Shown here one piece after another: positions 5,818 to 14,427 of a DNA stretch of 64,000 nt (the first letter of the stretch is position 1; every line of letters starts with the position of its first letter). Origin of the DNA: Acidobacteriota bacterium (GTDB lineage: Bacteria; Acidobacteriota; Vicinamibacteria; Fen-336). The stretch is from the NCBI GenBank assembly GCA_022340585.1, contig JAJDNS010000067.1, positions 1-64,000 of the forward strand, in the 5' to 3' direction. The translations under genes were made by a program, and so were the position numbers. A model generated the notes under the pieces. It was not told the origin of the DNA and did no database searches. It saw only the letters and a program-made list of their open reading frames with translations.

Positions 5818-8739
5818 TCACGACACCGAGATCTCCAGGCCGCCGGTGCTGAGGGAGAAGTCCACCAGCCGGGCCCTCTCGTTTTCGAAGCGCTGGCGCA
5901 GGAGGTCGCGCAGGGCGTCGGCGTGGTGCCGGTCCGCGGAGGCGAAGAGCGCATATCCCCCTCCCCCGGCCCCCAGGAGCTTGGCCCCGTCGAAGTGCGG
6001 CCCGGTCGCGGCGAGGATCTCCTCCACCTCGGGGTTGGTGGTGCTGGGGTGGACCCGCTTGTTGGCCTCCCAGGAGAGGGCCAGGATCCCGGCGAGGGCC
6101 GCCCGGTCGCGTCTCTCGATGGCGTCCTTGGCGTCCAGGGCCAGCTGGGCCATGTGCTGGAGGGTGAACCGGTAGGCCTTCGACCCGCTGTTCACCTGGT
6201 CCACCACCTCGGCCAGGATGTTCTTCGCCAGGCGCGTGAGGCCGGTGTAGAAGAGCGAGAAGCACGCGAGGCTCTCCCGGTCCTGGAACAGGAACGGGTC
6301 GAGCTGGTGGATGACCGGGTGGGGGCGGAAGCCGGGCCGGCTCTGGACGCACTTGATCCCCCCCACCGCGCCACCGATCTGGTCCTGCCAGCCGCCGCCG
6401 GTGGTGAGCATCTGCTCCACCTGGAGCACCTGGCGGATCAGCTCGTCCATCACCACCGGGCGGCCGAAGAACCGGGAGAACGCGGCCAGCATCACCGCCC
6501 CGAGGATGGACGACGTCCCGAGGCCCGAGCCCTTGGGCACCGCGCACAGAAGGGTGATCTCGAGGCCGGCCCCCAGGTGGTCGAGGACCGCCTCGAGCGT
6601 CTTCCCCTCGTGGCGGGGGGCGCCCAGCCCCATGAGGCAGAGCGCGGCCCGGGGGAGAGCGAAGGCCGACGCCGGGTCGTCGTAGTCCCGGAGCTCCTCG
6701 AACCGCGAGAAGGTCTCGGTGTGACCGAGGTCGATGGAGTGGATGCGCACGTGGCGCTCCGGGGTCCGTCGGCAGAACACCTGGATGGGCGGCTGGCCGT
6801 TCAGGTCGACGGCCAGGTTCACCACGCGACCGCCGTGGCGCAGGGTGTAGGGCGGGGTGTCGGTCCAGCCCCCGGCGAGATCGAGGCGCACCGGGGCCCG
6901 GGCCCAGACGATCTGGTCCTCCTTGAGGGCGAGACGCAGCGGGGGCCCGTCCTTGCTGCGGGAGACGTACTCGATCTCGGGCAGCCGGACCTCGGCGCCG
7001 GCCGTGTCCGGGGCGATGGTGCGGAAGAGCCGCTCTCGGTAGGCCCGGAGCACGGGGTCGTCGGTCCGTTGGAGCCACTCGCGGAGGAGAGCAGGACCGT
7101 CGCCGTCCCCGAAGGTGGACTCGAAGTCCGGGGCGCTCACGCCCTGCCAGCCGTGGCCGCGCCGGAAGAGGTCCCGGAGCTGCTCTCGGCGCAGCTCCAC
7201 CCGCCGGTCCTCCCGGCTAACGACGTCGTCGGGTGACTGGATCTCGTAGAGAGACAGCCGACGCGCGGCCCGAAAGGTCTCGGCCCAGCCGGCGTCGGGA
7301 GCGGCGACATAGCCCGCGATGAGCTTCGCCGACGGGCCACAGCAGAAGAGCCGGGCCGCGAAGAGGTCGGGGGCGGCGTCGGCGTCGAAGACGTCCTCGC
7401 GCGAGAGCCCACGCTCCGACAGCCACAAGTCGAGGGGCCGGCCGCAGAAGACGAGGTCGGCGTGATCGCCCGCCACCTTGAAGCTGTCCCGGGACGAGAA
7501 GACCACGACGACCCGTTCCGACCCGAGGCGCCGCTCCTCGAGGGCGATCCCTTCGGGCAGCTCGAAGGGCAGGTCGATGCTGTCGAGGCCGACAAGCAGG
7601 TTGTCTCCGGCGAGCGCCTGGAACGACGACGCCGAGCAGGCCTCGACAAGGGCAGGCCCGTGGCCGCCGACGCTCACCGCCGTGCTGTTGTGGACGACGG
7701 CCGCCGGCGTCACCGAGGGACGGATCTCCCCCCCGTCGAGCTCATAGAAGGGACGGGCCTGGTGGGCCAGAAGGTCACGACAGGCGGCAGGAAACTCCGC
7801 GAGGCTCCCGAGGTGGACGAAGGTGGTCGACCGGGTGAGTGCGCCGCCGAGGCCGAAGGGGTGGAAGGCCTCGTAGACGTGACGGCCGAGCTCCTCGGGG
7901 AGCGCGCTGGCGGAGCCGACGCGCTTCCAGAACGCCTCGAACGACAGGGCTTCCAGGCAGGCGGTGAGCACCTCGAGGTAGAGGTCGAAGCGGATGCGGC
8001 CGGCCTCGAGTCCCTCCTCGAGGGAGCCCCCGTCCACCGGGACCGCGCCGAGGGACCCGAAGGCGCGGAGAGCCTCGGGGCCGAGGGAGACGAGGCCAAT
8101 GTCGAGGGCACAGTCCCCCGTGCCCTCGATGAGGGCGTGCTCGGCGAGGACCTCCACCGGGGCCTTCTGGTAGTAGTCGACCACGCGCTCGCGGTGCTGG
8201 TCGAAGCGGAAGACCCCGTGGCGTGATCCCTGCTCGAGGGACGCGGGCTTCGCGAAGCCGAAGACCGGGCTGCGAGCCTCGGGCACGCTGGCCACGTCGA
8301 AGTCGATGTAGACGTCGGCGGTGGTCACCACCGTCTCGCCCCGGCGCCAGGGGTACTTGAAGAAGAGCCCGAGCTGGGCATCGAGGGCCACCGGCGGCAG
8401 CAGCGCGCTCGACGGCAGGGGCAGCGGGGCGAACAGCTTCCCCTCGGGGGCGTAGGTGGGCAGGCGACGGCTCTCCCCGCCCGCGTGCACCAAGAGGATG
8501 CGCTCGCTCTCGAGGAACGCGCCGGGATCGGCCGGACCCCGACGCTCCAGGAGCCGGGCCAGGGCCCAGAGGGTCCCGCCCCCGGTGCCGACGCGGCCGC
8601 CGGGCGGGTCGGCCACCACCTCGAAGGCGAGCTCCCGCGGGTAGAGGCCGTGATCCTGACGGCGGGCGATGAGGCGGCGGAAGGCCTCGGCCTGGGGCTC
8701 GGAGGCGGCGGTGATCAGGACGGTATCGAAGAGCTGCAA
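5818..8739 (-). CDS. fkp: Bifunctional L-fucokinase/L-fucose-1-phosphate guanylyltransferase
   Basis: 973 residues, close to Bacteroides Fkp (about 950). The N-terminal half is the guanylyltransferase: GTGGGTLWAL at 51-60 and HAGGESRRLPTYAPEGKLF around 85-103. The C-terminal half is a GHMP kinase with LDLAGGWTDTPPY, the ATP loop PKGSGLGTSS at 735-744 and LLGAGGGGYALF near 921. It converts L-fucose plus ATP to fucose-1-phosphate, then with GTP to GDP-L-fucose in the cytoplasm. This is salvage for surface glycans. It is divergent from the GDP-mannose 3,5-epimerase gene with 122 bases between the starts. A GH29 fucosidase at 57.6 kb could supply fucose. Activity on L-galactose is possible given the neighbour. 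Confidence 0.92.
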   Translation of the reverse strand: MQLFDTVLITAASEPQAEAFRRLIARRQDHGLYPRELAFEVVADPPGGRVGTGGGTLWALARLLERRGPADPGAFLESERILLVHAGGESRRLPTYAPEGKLFAPLPLPSSALLPPVALDAQLGLFFKYPWRRGETVVTTADVYIDFDVASVPEARSPVFGFAKPASLEQGSRHGVFRFDQHRERVVDYYQKAPVEVLAEHALIEGTGDCALDIGLVSLGPEALRAFGSLGAVPVDGGSLEEGLEAGRIRFDLYLEVLTACLEALSFEAFWKRVGSASALPEELGRHVYEAFHPFGLGGALTRSTTFVHLGSLAEFPAACRDLLAHQARPFYELDGGEIRPSVTPAAVVHNSTAVSVGGHGPALVEACSASSFQALAGDNLLVGLDSIDLPFELPEGIALEERRLGSERVVVVFSSRDSFKVAGDHADLVFCGRPLDLWLSERGLSREDVFDADAAPDLFAARLFCCGPSAKLIAGYVAAPDAGWAETFRAARRLSLYEIQSPDDVVSREDRRVELRREQLRDLFRRGHGWQGVSAPDFESTFGDGDGPALLREWLQRTDDPVLRAYRERLFRTIAPDTAGAEVRLPEIEYVSRSKDGPPLRLALKEDQIVWARAPVRLDLAGGWTDTPPYTLRHGGRVVNLAVDLNGQPPIQVFCRRTPERHVRIHSIDLGHTETFSRFEELRDYDDPASAFALPRAALCLMGLGAPRHEGKTLEAVLDHLGAGLEITLLCAVPKGSGLGTSSILGAVMLAAFSRFFGRPVVMDELIRQVLQVEQMLTTGGGWQDQIGGAVGGIKCVQSRPGFRPHPVIHQLDPFLFQDRESLACFSLFYTGLTRLAKNILAEVVDQVNSGSKAYRFTLQHMAQLALDAKDAIERRDRAALAGILALSWEANKRVHPSTTNPEVEEILAATGPHFDGAKLLGAGGGGYALFASADRHHADALRDLLRQRFENERARLVDFSLSTGGLEISVS

Positions 8740-8817
8740 GGGGCCTCCCGGGCGTGCGGAGCGGGCCTATCCTCTCACAGGGACCGCCACCGGGGCGGTG
8801 ATGGGCCGAGCCACGGG

Positions 8818-8832
8818 GTGTGATAGTTTCCC
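8818..8832 (+). promoter_or_regulatory. Putative -10 region for the epimerase/channel genes
   Basis: GTGTGATAGTTTCCC. It shares the 13-base core GTGRTAGWTTCCC with sequences upstream of ktrB (14361-14375) and cstA (34041-34055). It lies 29 bases before the epimerase ATG. I see no TTGACA-like -35 element. Confidence 0.4.
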
Positions 8833-8861
8833 TACCGCTATCGAGCCTGCTGAGGAGAGAC

Positions 8862-9836
8862 ATGAAGAAAGCGGTTGTCTGTGGCGCCGGGGGATTCATC
8901 GGGGGCCATCTGGTCGAGCGGTTGAAGAAGGAAGGCTTCTGGGTCCGGGGAGTGGACATCAAGCAGCACGAGTTCCGGGAGACGGCGGCGGACGAGTTTC
9001 TCCAGCTCGACCTCCGCAAGCCCGAGAGCTGCGGGGAGGCGGTCCTCGTCGACGGCCAGCCCGTCGACGAGGTCTACCAGCTGGCCGCGGACATGGGGGG
9101 CATGGGCTTCATCCACTCCGCCGAGTGCGAGATCATGCACAACAGCCTGCTCATCAACACGTACATGAGCCACGCGGCGGCGAGCCACGGTGTGCCCCGC
9201 TACCTCTTCTCCTCCTCGGCCTGCGTCTACCGTGACCAGCAGCCCGACGAGCCCGACCTCACCGAGGATGACGCCTATCCGGCCCAGCCCGACAACGAGT
9301 ACGGCTGGGAGAAGCTCTACTCCGAGCGAGTGGCCCTCGCCTACCAGCGGAACCAGGGCATGACGGTGCGGGTGGCTCGCTTCCAGAACTGCTACGGCCC
9401 GTACGGGACCTGGAACGGGGGGCGGGAGAAGGCCCCGGCGGCCATGTGCCGGAAGATCGCGGCGGTGGAGGACGGCGGCACCATCGAGGTGTGGGGCGAC
9501 GGGACCGCCATGCGCGTCTTCACCTACGTCGACGACCTGGTGGACGGCATCTACACGCTCATGCGGTCGAGCATCGCCCAGCCCACGAACATCGGCAGCG
9601 ACGAGCGGATCTCGGTCAACGATCTGGTCGCCCTCGTGGCCGAGGTGGCCGGCAAGACGGTGGGGATCCGTCACGTCGACGGCCCGGTGGGCGTTCACGC
9701 CCGCAACCACAGCTCCGCGAGGATCCGGGAGCTGGGCTGGACCGACCGACACACCCTGCGGGACGGCATCGCCAAGACGTACCCCTGGGTGAAGGAGCAG
9801 ACGGAGCAGGCCATGGCCCGCGGAGACGAGGTCTAG
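8862..9836 (+). CDS. gme: GDP-mannose 3,5-epimerase
   Basis: 324-residue short-chain dehydrogenase-type epimerase. It makes GDP-L-galactose (and GDP-L-gulose) from GDP-D-mannose. The NAD-binding GAGGFIGGHLVERL lies at 8-21. Family-specific motifs are AADMGGMGFIHSAE, SSSACVYRDQQP with catalytic Cys121, YGWEK (Tyr147/Lys151) and NCYGPYGTWNGGREKAPAA, as in plant GME. The ATG at 8862 is chosen over the ORF-track start because TGAGGAGA precedes it and the Rossmann fold begins at once. The glycerol-facilitator-type gene follows 9 bases later. GME is uncommon in bacteria. Here it faces fkp, suggesting a GDP-L-sugar supply module. Confidence 0.92.
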   Translation: MKKAVVCGAGGFIGGHLVERLKKEGFWVRGVDIKQHEFRETAADEFLQLDLRKPESCGEAVLVDGQPVDEVYQLAADMGGMGFIHSAECEIMHNSLLINTYMSHAAASHGVPRYLFSSSACVYRDQQPDEPDLTEDDAYPAQPDNEYGWEKLYSERVALAYQRNQGMTVRVARFQNCYGPYGTWNGGREKAPAAMCRKIAAVEDGGTIEVWGDGTAMRVFTYVDDLVDGIYTLMRSSIAQPTNIGSDERISVNDLVALVAEVAGKTVGIRHVDGPVGVHARNHSSARIRELGWTDRHTLRDGIAKTYPWVKEQTEQAMARGDEV

Positions 9837-9845
9837 GAGGCGACG

Positions 9846-10592
9846 GTGCCGGAGTTCCTGGCCGAGATCGTCGGGACGATGTTGCTGATCATCCTCGGCG
9901 AGGGGGTGTGCGCCAACGCCTCCCTCGCCCGCTCGAAGGGGAAGGACGCGGGATGGATGGCGGTGACCACCGGCTGGGGACTGGCCGTGGCGCTGGCCGT
10001 CTACGCCGTCGGTCGCATCTCGGGAGCCCACATCAACCCGGCGGTGACCGTGGGCCTGGCGTCCACCGGGGCCTTCCCGTGGGCCCTTGTCCCCGTCTAC
10101 GTCGCCGGACAGATGATCGGGGCCTTCCTCGGCGCGGTGGTGGTCTGGCTCACCTACCGGACGCACTTCGACGCCACCGAGGACCCGGACGCGATCCTCG
10201 GCATCTTCGCCACCGGCCCGGCGATCCGCTCCACCCCCTGGAACCTCGTCACCGAGATCATCGGCACCACCGTGCTCCTCTTCGGCGTGGTGGCCCTCGG
10301 GGCCAACGCCGGCGAGCTCACCGACGGCACGCTGGACCTCTCCGCCGTCTACAGCGTGGGGATCAACCCCCTCCTCGTGGGCTTCCTCGTCTGGGCGATC
10401 GGCCTGGCCCTCGGGGGTCCCACGGGCTACGCCATCAACCCGGCCCGGGACCTGGCCCCCCGCGTCGCGCACGCGCTCCTGCCCATTCGCCACAAGGGAA
10501 GCTCGGACTGGGGCTACGCCTGGGTCCCCATCGTCGGGCCCATCCTCGGAGGCGTCCTCGGCGCCTGGCTGTTCCGCCTGCTCGCCTTCTGA
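9846..10592 (+). CDS. glpF: Aquaglyceroporin (glycerol facilitator type, MIP family)
   Basis: 248 residues with about six membrane segments and the two MIP half-helix motifs: GAHINPAVT (Asn64) and GYAINPARDLAPR (Asn198). The aspartate after NPAR is typical of glycerol-permeable members rather than water-only aquaporins. It mediates passive passage of glycerol or other small neutral polyols across the inner membrane. The start is GTG 9846, nine bases after gme and in the same operon. No glycerol kinase is nearby, so a sugar-linked or osmotic role is possible. It ends nine bases before the convergent yjhG gene. Confidence 0.9.
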   Translation: MPEFLAEIVGTMLLIILGEGVCANASLARSKGKDAGWMAVTTGWGLAVALAVYAVGRISGAHINPAVTVGLASTGAFPWALVPVYVAGQMIGAFLGAVVVWLTYRTHFDATEDPDAILGIFATGPAIRSTPWNLVTEIIGTTVLLFGVVALGANAGELTDGTLDLSAVYSVGINPLLVGFLVWAIGLALGGPTGYAINPARDLAPRVAHALLPIRHKGSSDWGYAWVPIVGPILGGVLGAWLFRLLAF

Positions 10593-10601
10593 GACAGGCC
10601 C

Positions 10602-12581
10602 CTACTCGTCCTTCGACCGCTCGAGGGCGTCGGCAATCATCTCGGCGTCGTAGACGCCGCCGGCCCAGATCCCGCCGCTGGCCTCCTGGAGAACCGCCCA
10701 CAGCCGGGTGTCGTCCGGGAGGTCGGGACGCGGGGCGAGGTCGGGGTGAGGCGGGCGCGAGTCCAGGAGGCCCCGGGCCTCCTCCGGGGTGAGAGAGCCC
10801 TCGGCGGTGCCCGCGAGGTCCACCCGGCCCTCCAGGGCGCGGCGGTCGATGTGGACCTCCACCACGTCGCCGTCTCGGAGCTTGCCGAGGGGCCCACCGG
10901 CCAGTGCCTCGGGGCTCACGTGGCCCACGCACGCGCCGGTGGAGACCCCGGAGAAGCGGCCGTCGGTCACCACCGCCACCGACTTCCCCCAGGGCAGGAA
11001 CTTCAGGGCCGAGGTCACCTGGTAGGTCTCCTCCATCCCCGTGCCCCGGGGGCCGAGGCCGATGATCACGACCACGTCGCCGGCTCGAACCGGGGGGTCG
11101 GTGAGGCCCTTGATGGCAGCCACCGCGGCCGCCTCGGAGGTGAAGACCCGGGCCGGCCCCCGGTGGTGGTAGACCTCGTCGGTGACCACCGAGGGGTCGA
11201 TGGCGGTGGCCTTGACCACCGAGCCGCCCGGGGCCAGGTTCCCCAGGGGGAAGGCGGCGGCGCCGCCCAGGCCGCGGTGGTGGGCCGTGTCGGGGTCCAT
11301 GATCACGTCGTCGGGGTCGACGCCGTCCTGCTGCCGCAGGAGCTCACGCAGGGCACGGCGCCGGGGGCTCGTCTCCCACCAGTCCAGGGCTTCTCCCAGC
11401 GTCTCCCCGGTGACGGTGAGGACGCCCGTGTTCAGCAGGCCCATGCGCCGGAGGTGGAGCAGGACCTCGGGGACGCCGCCGGCCAGGAAGACCTGCACCG
11501 TGGGGTGGTTCCGGGGCCCGTTGGGCAACGCGTCCACCAGGCGGGGCGTGGCGCGGCTGGCCCGCTGCCAGTCCTTCACCGACGGCGCGGCGAGCCTGGC
11601 GGCCCGGGCCACCGCGGGCAGGTGGAGGACCAGGTTGGTGGACCCGCCGAAGGCGGCGTGGACCATCAGGGCGTTCTCGACGGCCTCGGCGGTGAGGATG
11701 CGCCGCACCGGCATCTCGCGGGCGGCCAGGCGCAGGACCGCCAGGGCCGACCGGCGAGCCCCCTCGAGCCAGACCGGCTCGCCGGAGGGGGCCAGCGCGG
11801 TGTGGGGCAGCGCCAGGCCCAGGGCCTCGGCCACGACCTGGGCCGAGGCCGCGGTCCCGAGGAACTGACACCCTCCCCCGGGGGAGCCGCACGCCCGGCA
11901 CGCGAGCTCCGCCGCCTCGTCCAGGCTCACGAGGCCGTGGGCGAAGCGGGCCCCCAGGGTCTGCACGGCCCCGGCGTCTTCGCTCCCCTCGGGAGGAAGG
12001 GTGACACCACCGGGCACGAGGACGCCGGGAAGGTCCCCACAGCCGGCCAGGGCCAGCAGGGCGGCGGGAAGGCCCTTGTCGCAGGTGGCCACGGCGACGA
12101 CCCCGGCCCGGCGGGGCAGGGAGCGGATCTGCCGGCGCATCACCAGGGCGGCGTCGTTGCGGAACGGCAGGCTGTCCATCATCCCCGGCGTGCCCTGGCT
12201 GCGACCGTCGCAGGGGTCGGTGCAGTAGGCCGCGAAGGGCAGGCCGCCGGAGTCGCGAATCGTCTCGGCGGCGGCCCGGACCAGGAGGCCCACCTCCCAG
12301 TGGCCGGTGTGGTAGCCCAGGGCGACGGGACGTCCCTCCTGGTCCCGCAGGCCGCCGTGGGTGCTCACCACGAGGAAGGGGGTGCGGGCGGCATGGGCCG
12401 GGTCCCACCCCATGCCGGCGTTCTGGGTGAGGCCGAAGAGGTCGCCACTGGGAGCCTCGCGCAGGGTCTCCTCGTCCAGGGGGAGTCGGCCCGGGGGTCC
12501 CGGCGCGCGGCTTCGGACCGCTCCGGGGTCGGCGCCCGTGAGCAGCTCGGAGACGTCCGGCACGCGGGTGGTGAGGGCCAC
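10602..12581 (-). CDS. yjhG: YjhG/YagF family dehydratase (IlvD/Edd superfamily; aldonate, e.g. xylonate, dehydratase)
   Basis: 659 residues, like E. coli YjhG (about 655). Highly characteristic stretches include [17 protein letters not shown] near residue 47, [67 protein letters not shown] and [15 protein letters not shown]. Cysteines in DPCDG, TCDKG and GGGCQ would hold the Fe-S cluster. It catalyses loss of water from a sugar acid to a 2-keto-3-deoxy acid in the cytoplasm. The start is GTG 12581 with GGGAGG upstream. It lies 10 bases downstream of the cellobiose 2-epimerase gene in the same operon. Confidence 0.92.
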   Translation of the reverse strand: MALTTRVPDVSELLTGADPGAVRSRAPGPPGRLPLDEETLREAPSGDLFGLTQNAGMGWDPAHAARTPFLVVSTHGGLRDQEGRPVALGYHTGHWEVGLLVRAAAETIRDSGGLPFAAYCTDPCDGRSQGTPGMMDSLPFRNDAALVMRRQIRSLPRRAGVVAVATCDKGLPAALLALAGCGDLPGVLVPGGVTLPPEGSEDAGAVQTLGARFAHGLVSLDEAAELACRACGSPGGGCQFLGTAASAQVVAEALGLALPHTALAPSGEPVWLEGARRSALAVLRLAAREMPVRRILTAEAVENALMVHAAFGGSTNLVLHLPAVARAARLAAPSVKDWQRASRATPRLVDALPNGPRNHPTVQVFLAGGVPEVLLHLRRMGLLNTGVLTVTGETLGEALDWWETSPRRRALRELLRQQDGVDPDDVIMDPDTAHHRGLGGAAAFPLGNLAPGGSVVKATAIDPSVVTDEVYHHRGPARVFTSEAAAVAAIKGLTDPPVRAGDVVVIIGLGPRGTGMEETYQVTSALKFLPWGKSVAVVTDGRFSGVSTGACVGHVSPEALAGGPLGKLRDGDVVEVHIDRRALEGRVDLAGTAEGSLTPEEARGLLDSRPPHPDLAPRPDLPDDTRLWAVLQEASGGIWAGGVYDAEMIADALERSKDE

Positions 12582-12591
12582 GTTCGCCTCC

Positions 12592-13803
12592 CTAGCGGGC
12601 CCGCGCCGCCCGCGCCGCGACCTCGAGGGCGGCCCGGGAGTTGTGGTACGGGCACTTCCAGGGCTCGACCTTGGGCAGGCCCGGGATCTCGTTCCCGGCG
12701 CGGGTCACCCGCCACCGCCACTCGCCGTGCGTGTGGTCGATCAGGAATTGGTCCACGAACCGCCAGCTGCTCTCGGCAGCCTCCAGGAAGGCCTCGTCCC
12801 CGATCACCTCCCAGGCGTTCACGAAGCCGACGATCGCCTCGGCCTGCATCCACCAGTGCTTCTCGTCGTCCAGGGGACCGCCGTCGGCTTTCTCCGCGAA
12901 GACTCCCCCGTGCTCCCGGTCGAAGCCCTCGGCGAGGGTGACGCGGGCGATCTTCTCGGCGACGCCCGTCGCCCTCTCCCGAAGCCCCGCCTCCCCGAGG
13001 ACGGCGGCGGCTTCGACCATCAACCAGCTTGCTTCGATATCGTGCCCGTAGGAGATGGCCCGGTCGACCGGGCGCCACGCTTCGTCGAAGAACAGGAGGA
13101 GGTGGCCGGAGACGGGGTCCACGATCCGCTCGAGGTGGATCTCGAGGAGGGCGCGCAGGCGGGCGCGCAGGTCCTCGCCCTCCCACACCCGGAGCAGGTT
13201 CGTGTAGGCCTCCATGACGTGCAGGTGGGTGTTCATCGACTTCGGCGAGTTGCGGTCCTTCTCGCTGAGCCGCACGTCTTCGAGCGGTGTCCAGTCGCGG
13301 GCCCGGGCTTCCCAGTAGCCGCCGTGGGCCGGGTCGGTGGCGTGCTCTTCGATGGAGCGGAACAGCCGGACCGCCCGGTCCAGGGCCTCGTCGCTCCCGG
13401 TGGCCCGGTGGTACTCGGCGAGGGCGTAGAGGGCGAAGGCGATGGCGTAGGTCTGCTTCCGGTCCGAGAGGGGCCGCCCCTCGTGGTCGAGCATCCAGTA
13501 GATCCCGCCATGGGCTTCGTCCCAGAAATGGCCCAGAAGGAACGAGAGCGCGCGGTCGGCCGTTTCCCGGTAGGCGGGCTCCCCGTAGCGGTGGAAGGCG
13601 GCGGCGAAGGTCCAGAGGATGCGCGCGTTCAGGACCCCACCCTTGGGGCCGGCCGGGTCCACGGTGCCGTCGTCGGCCAGGTATCCCAGGAAGCCCCCGT
13701 GGGTCTCGTCGGGGGCCCTGCCCATCCAGAAGGGAAGGACGTTCTCCCGGAGGTCACGCTCCATGGCCTCGGCCAGGGCGGAGAAGGGGGCGATTCCGTG
13801 CAT
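12592..13803 (-). CDS. Cellobiose 2-epimerase (AGE family)
   Basis: 403-residue (alpha/alpha)6-barrel epimerase of the N-acylglucosamine 2-epimerase superfamily. Motifs [44 protein letters not shown] and [12 protein letters not shown] match the cellobiose epimerase branch. The His in MNTHLH, His in YGHD and His in KHWW are the expected active-site histidines. It converts the reducing-end glucose of beta-1,4 disaccharides to mannose in the cytoplasm. It is the first gene of a two-gene operon with yjhG, so the pair may handle beta-glycan or aldonic sugars. Superfamily is certain; disaccharide specificity is probable. Confidence 0.87.
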   Translation of the reverse strand: MHGIAPFSALAEAMERDLRENVLPFWMGRAPDETHGGFLGYLADDGTVDPAGPKGGVLNARILWTFAAAFHRYGEPAYRETADRALSFLLGHFWDEAHGGIYWMLDHEGRPLSDRKQTYAIAFALYALAEYHRATGSDEALDRAVRLFRSIEEHATDPAHGGYWEARARDWTPLEDVRLSEKDRNSPKSMNTHLHVMEAYTNLLRVWEGEDLRARLRALLEIHLERIVDPVSGHLLLFFDEAWRPVDRAISYGHDIEASWLMVEAAAVLGEAGLRERATGVAEKIARVTLAEGFDREHGGVFAEKADGGPLDDEKHWWMQAEAIVGFVNAWEVIGDEAFLEAAESSWRFVDQFLIDHTHGEWRWRVTRAGNEIPGLPKVEPWKCPYHNSRAALEVAARAARAR

Positions 13804-13871
13804 GCCGGCCCGAAACGATAGCAGACAGGGGCCCTCGGAGGTGATACTTGGGGGAGAAGAAGGGGGGCTCG

Positions 13872-14300
13872 ATGCGCACTCGATCTTCGGTCCCAGGACC
13901 GAACCGGCCTGCGGCCGGACGCCTTGGCCAAGGTCACGGTTCCGCCATGGCGATCGTGTCCTGGGCAGGCCGGGGCGTCTGCCTCATCGCCGCCGCCGTG
14001 TTGGTGGCCGCCCTGCCGCCCGCGACCGCGGGGGAGAAGAAGGCCCCGCCCGCCGACGACGCCGCGGCCCAGGACCCGTCTCCCCGTGAGGACTGCTGCT
14101 TCAACAACCGGGCCTTCTCGGGGGTCTGCGTGGTGAAGCCGGCGGAGGACGAGACCTGCGCCACGATCCTGGCCTACCTGAACAACCCCCGGTCCCAGGG
14201 CAAGGACTACTGCGGCAAGACCGCCATCCGCGGCGGCTGGCAGCAGACGGCCTGCGAGGTCCCGCAGTCCGGGGGAGAGGTGGCGGCGCCCCGGCGCTGA
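13872..14300 (+). CDS. Small secreted Cys-rich protein carrying a repeat-derived N-terminal stretch
   Basis: 142 residues from ATG 13872, which has GGGGGG about eight bases upstream. Codons about 9-33 come from the 74-bp dispersed repeat. The following VCLIAAAVLVAALPPATAG is an apparent signal-peptide core. The mature part has six cysteines in DCCFNNRAFSGVC, ETCAT, DYCGK and TACEV, suggesting disulfides in the periplasm. An ATG inside the repeat (13947) would give a conventional short signal peptide, so the repeat may have supplied a start. No family is recognised. It is divergent from the cellobiose epimerase operon. Confidence 0.65.
   Translation: MRTRSSVPGPNRPAAGRLGQGHGSAMAIVSWAGRGVCLIAAAVLVAALPPATAGEKKAPPADDAAAQDPSPREDCCFNNRAFSGVCVVKPAEDETCATILAYLNNPRSQGKDYCGKTAIRGGWQQTACEVPQSGGEVAAPRR
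13896..13969 (+). repeat. 74-bp hairpin-forming dispersed repeat, copy 1
   Basis: Matches 40860-40933 at 68 of 74 positions by eye, with no gaps. It contains two inverted repeats: CCGGCC-TGC-GGCCGG and the 12-base palindrome CCTTGGCCAAGG. It lies inside the coding sequence of the small Cys-rich protein and supplies its internal ATG. Confidence 0.8.
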
Positions 14301-14360
14301 GTAGCCGCGGGCATGCACTCGTCCTGGCGTCGGGAGCTCCATCGGCACCCGCCGTCGGCC

Positions 14361-14375
14361 CCGTGATAGATTCCC
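14361..14375 (+). promoter_or_regulatory. Putative -10 region upstream of ktrB
   Basis: CCGTGATAGATTCCC, an extended -10-like sequence (TGA then TAGATT). It is almost identical to the one before cstA and lies about 53 bases upstream of the ktrB GTG. No recognisable -35 element. Confidence 0.4.
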
Positions 14376-14427
14376 TCTCGCCTGGGATGCCCCGGGGTCG
14401 TCTGGACATCCGGGGACGGCAGATCCA

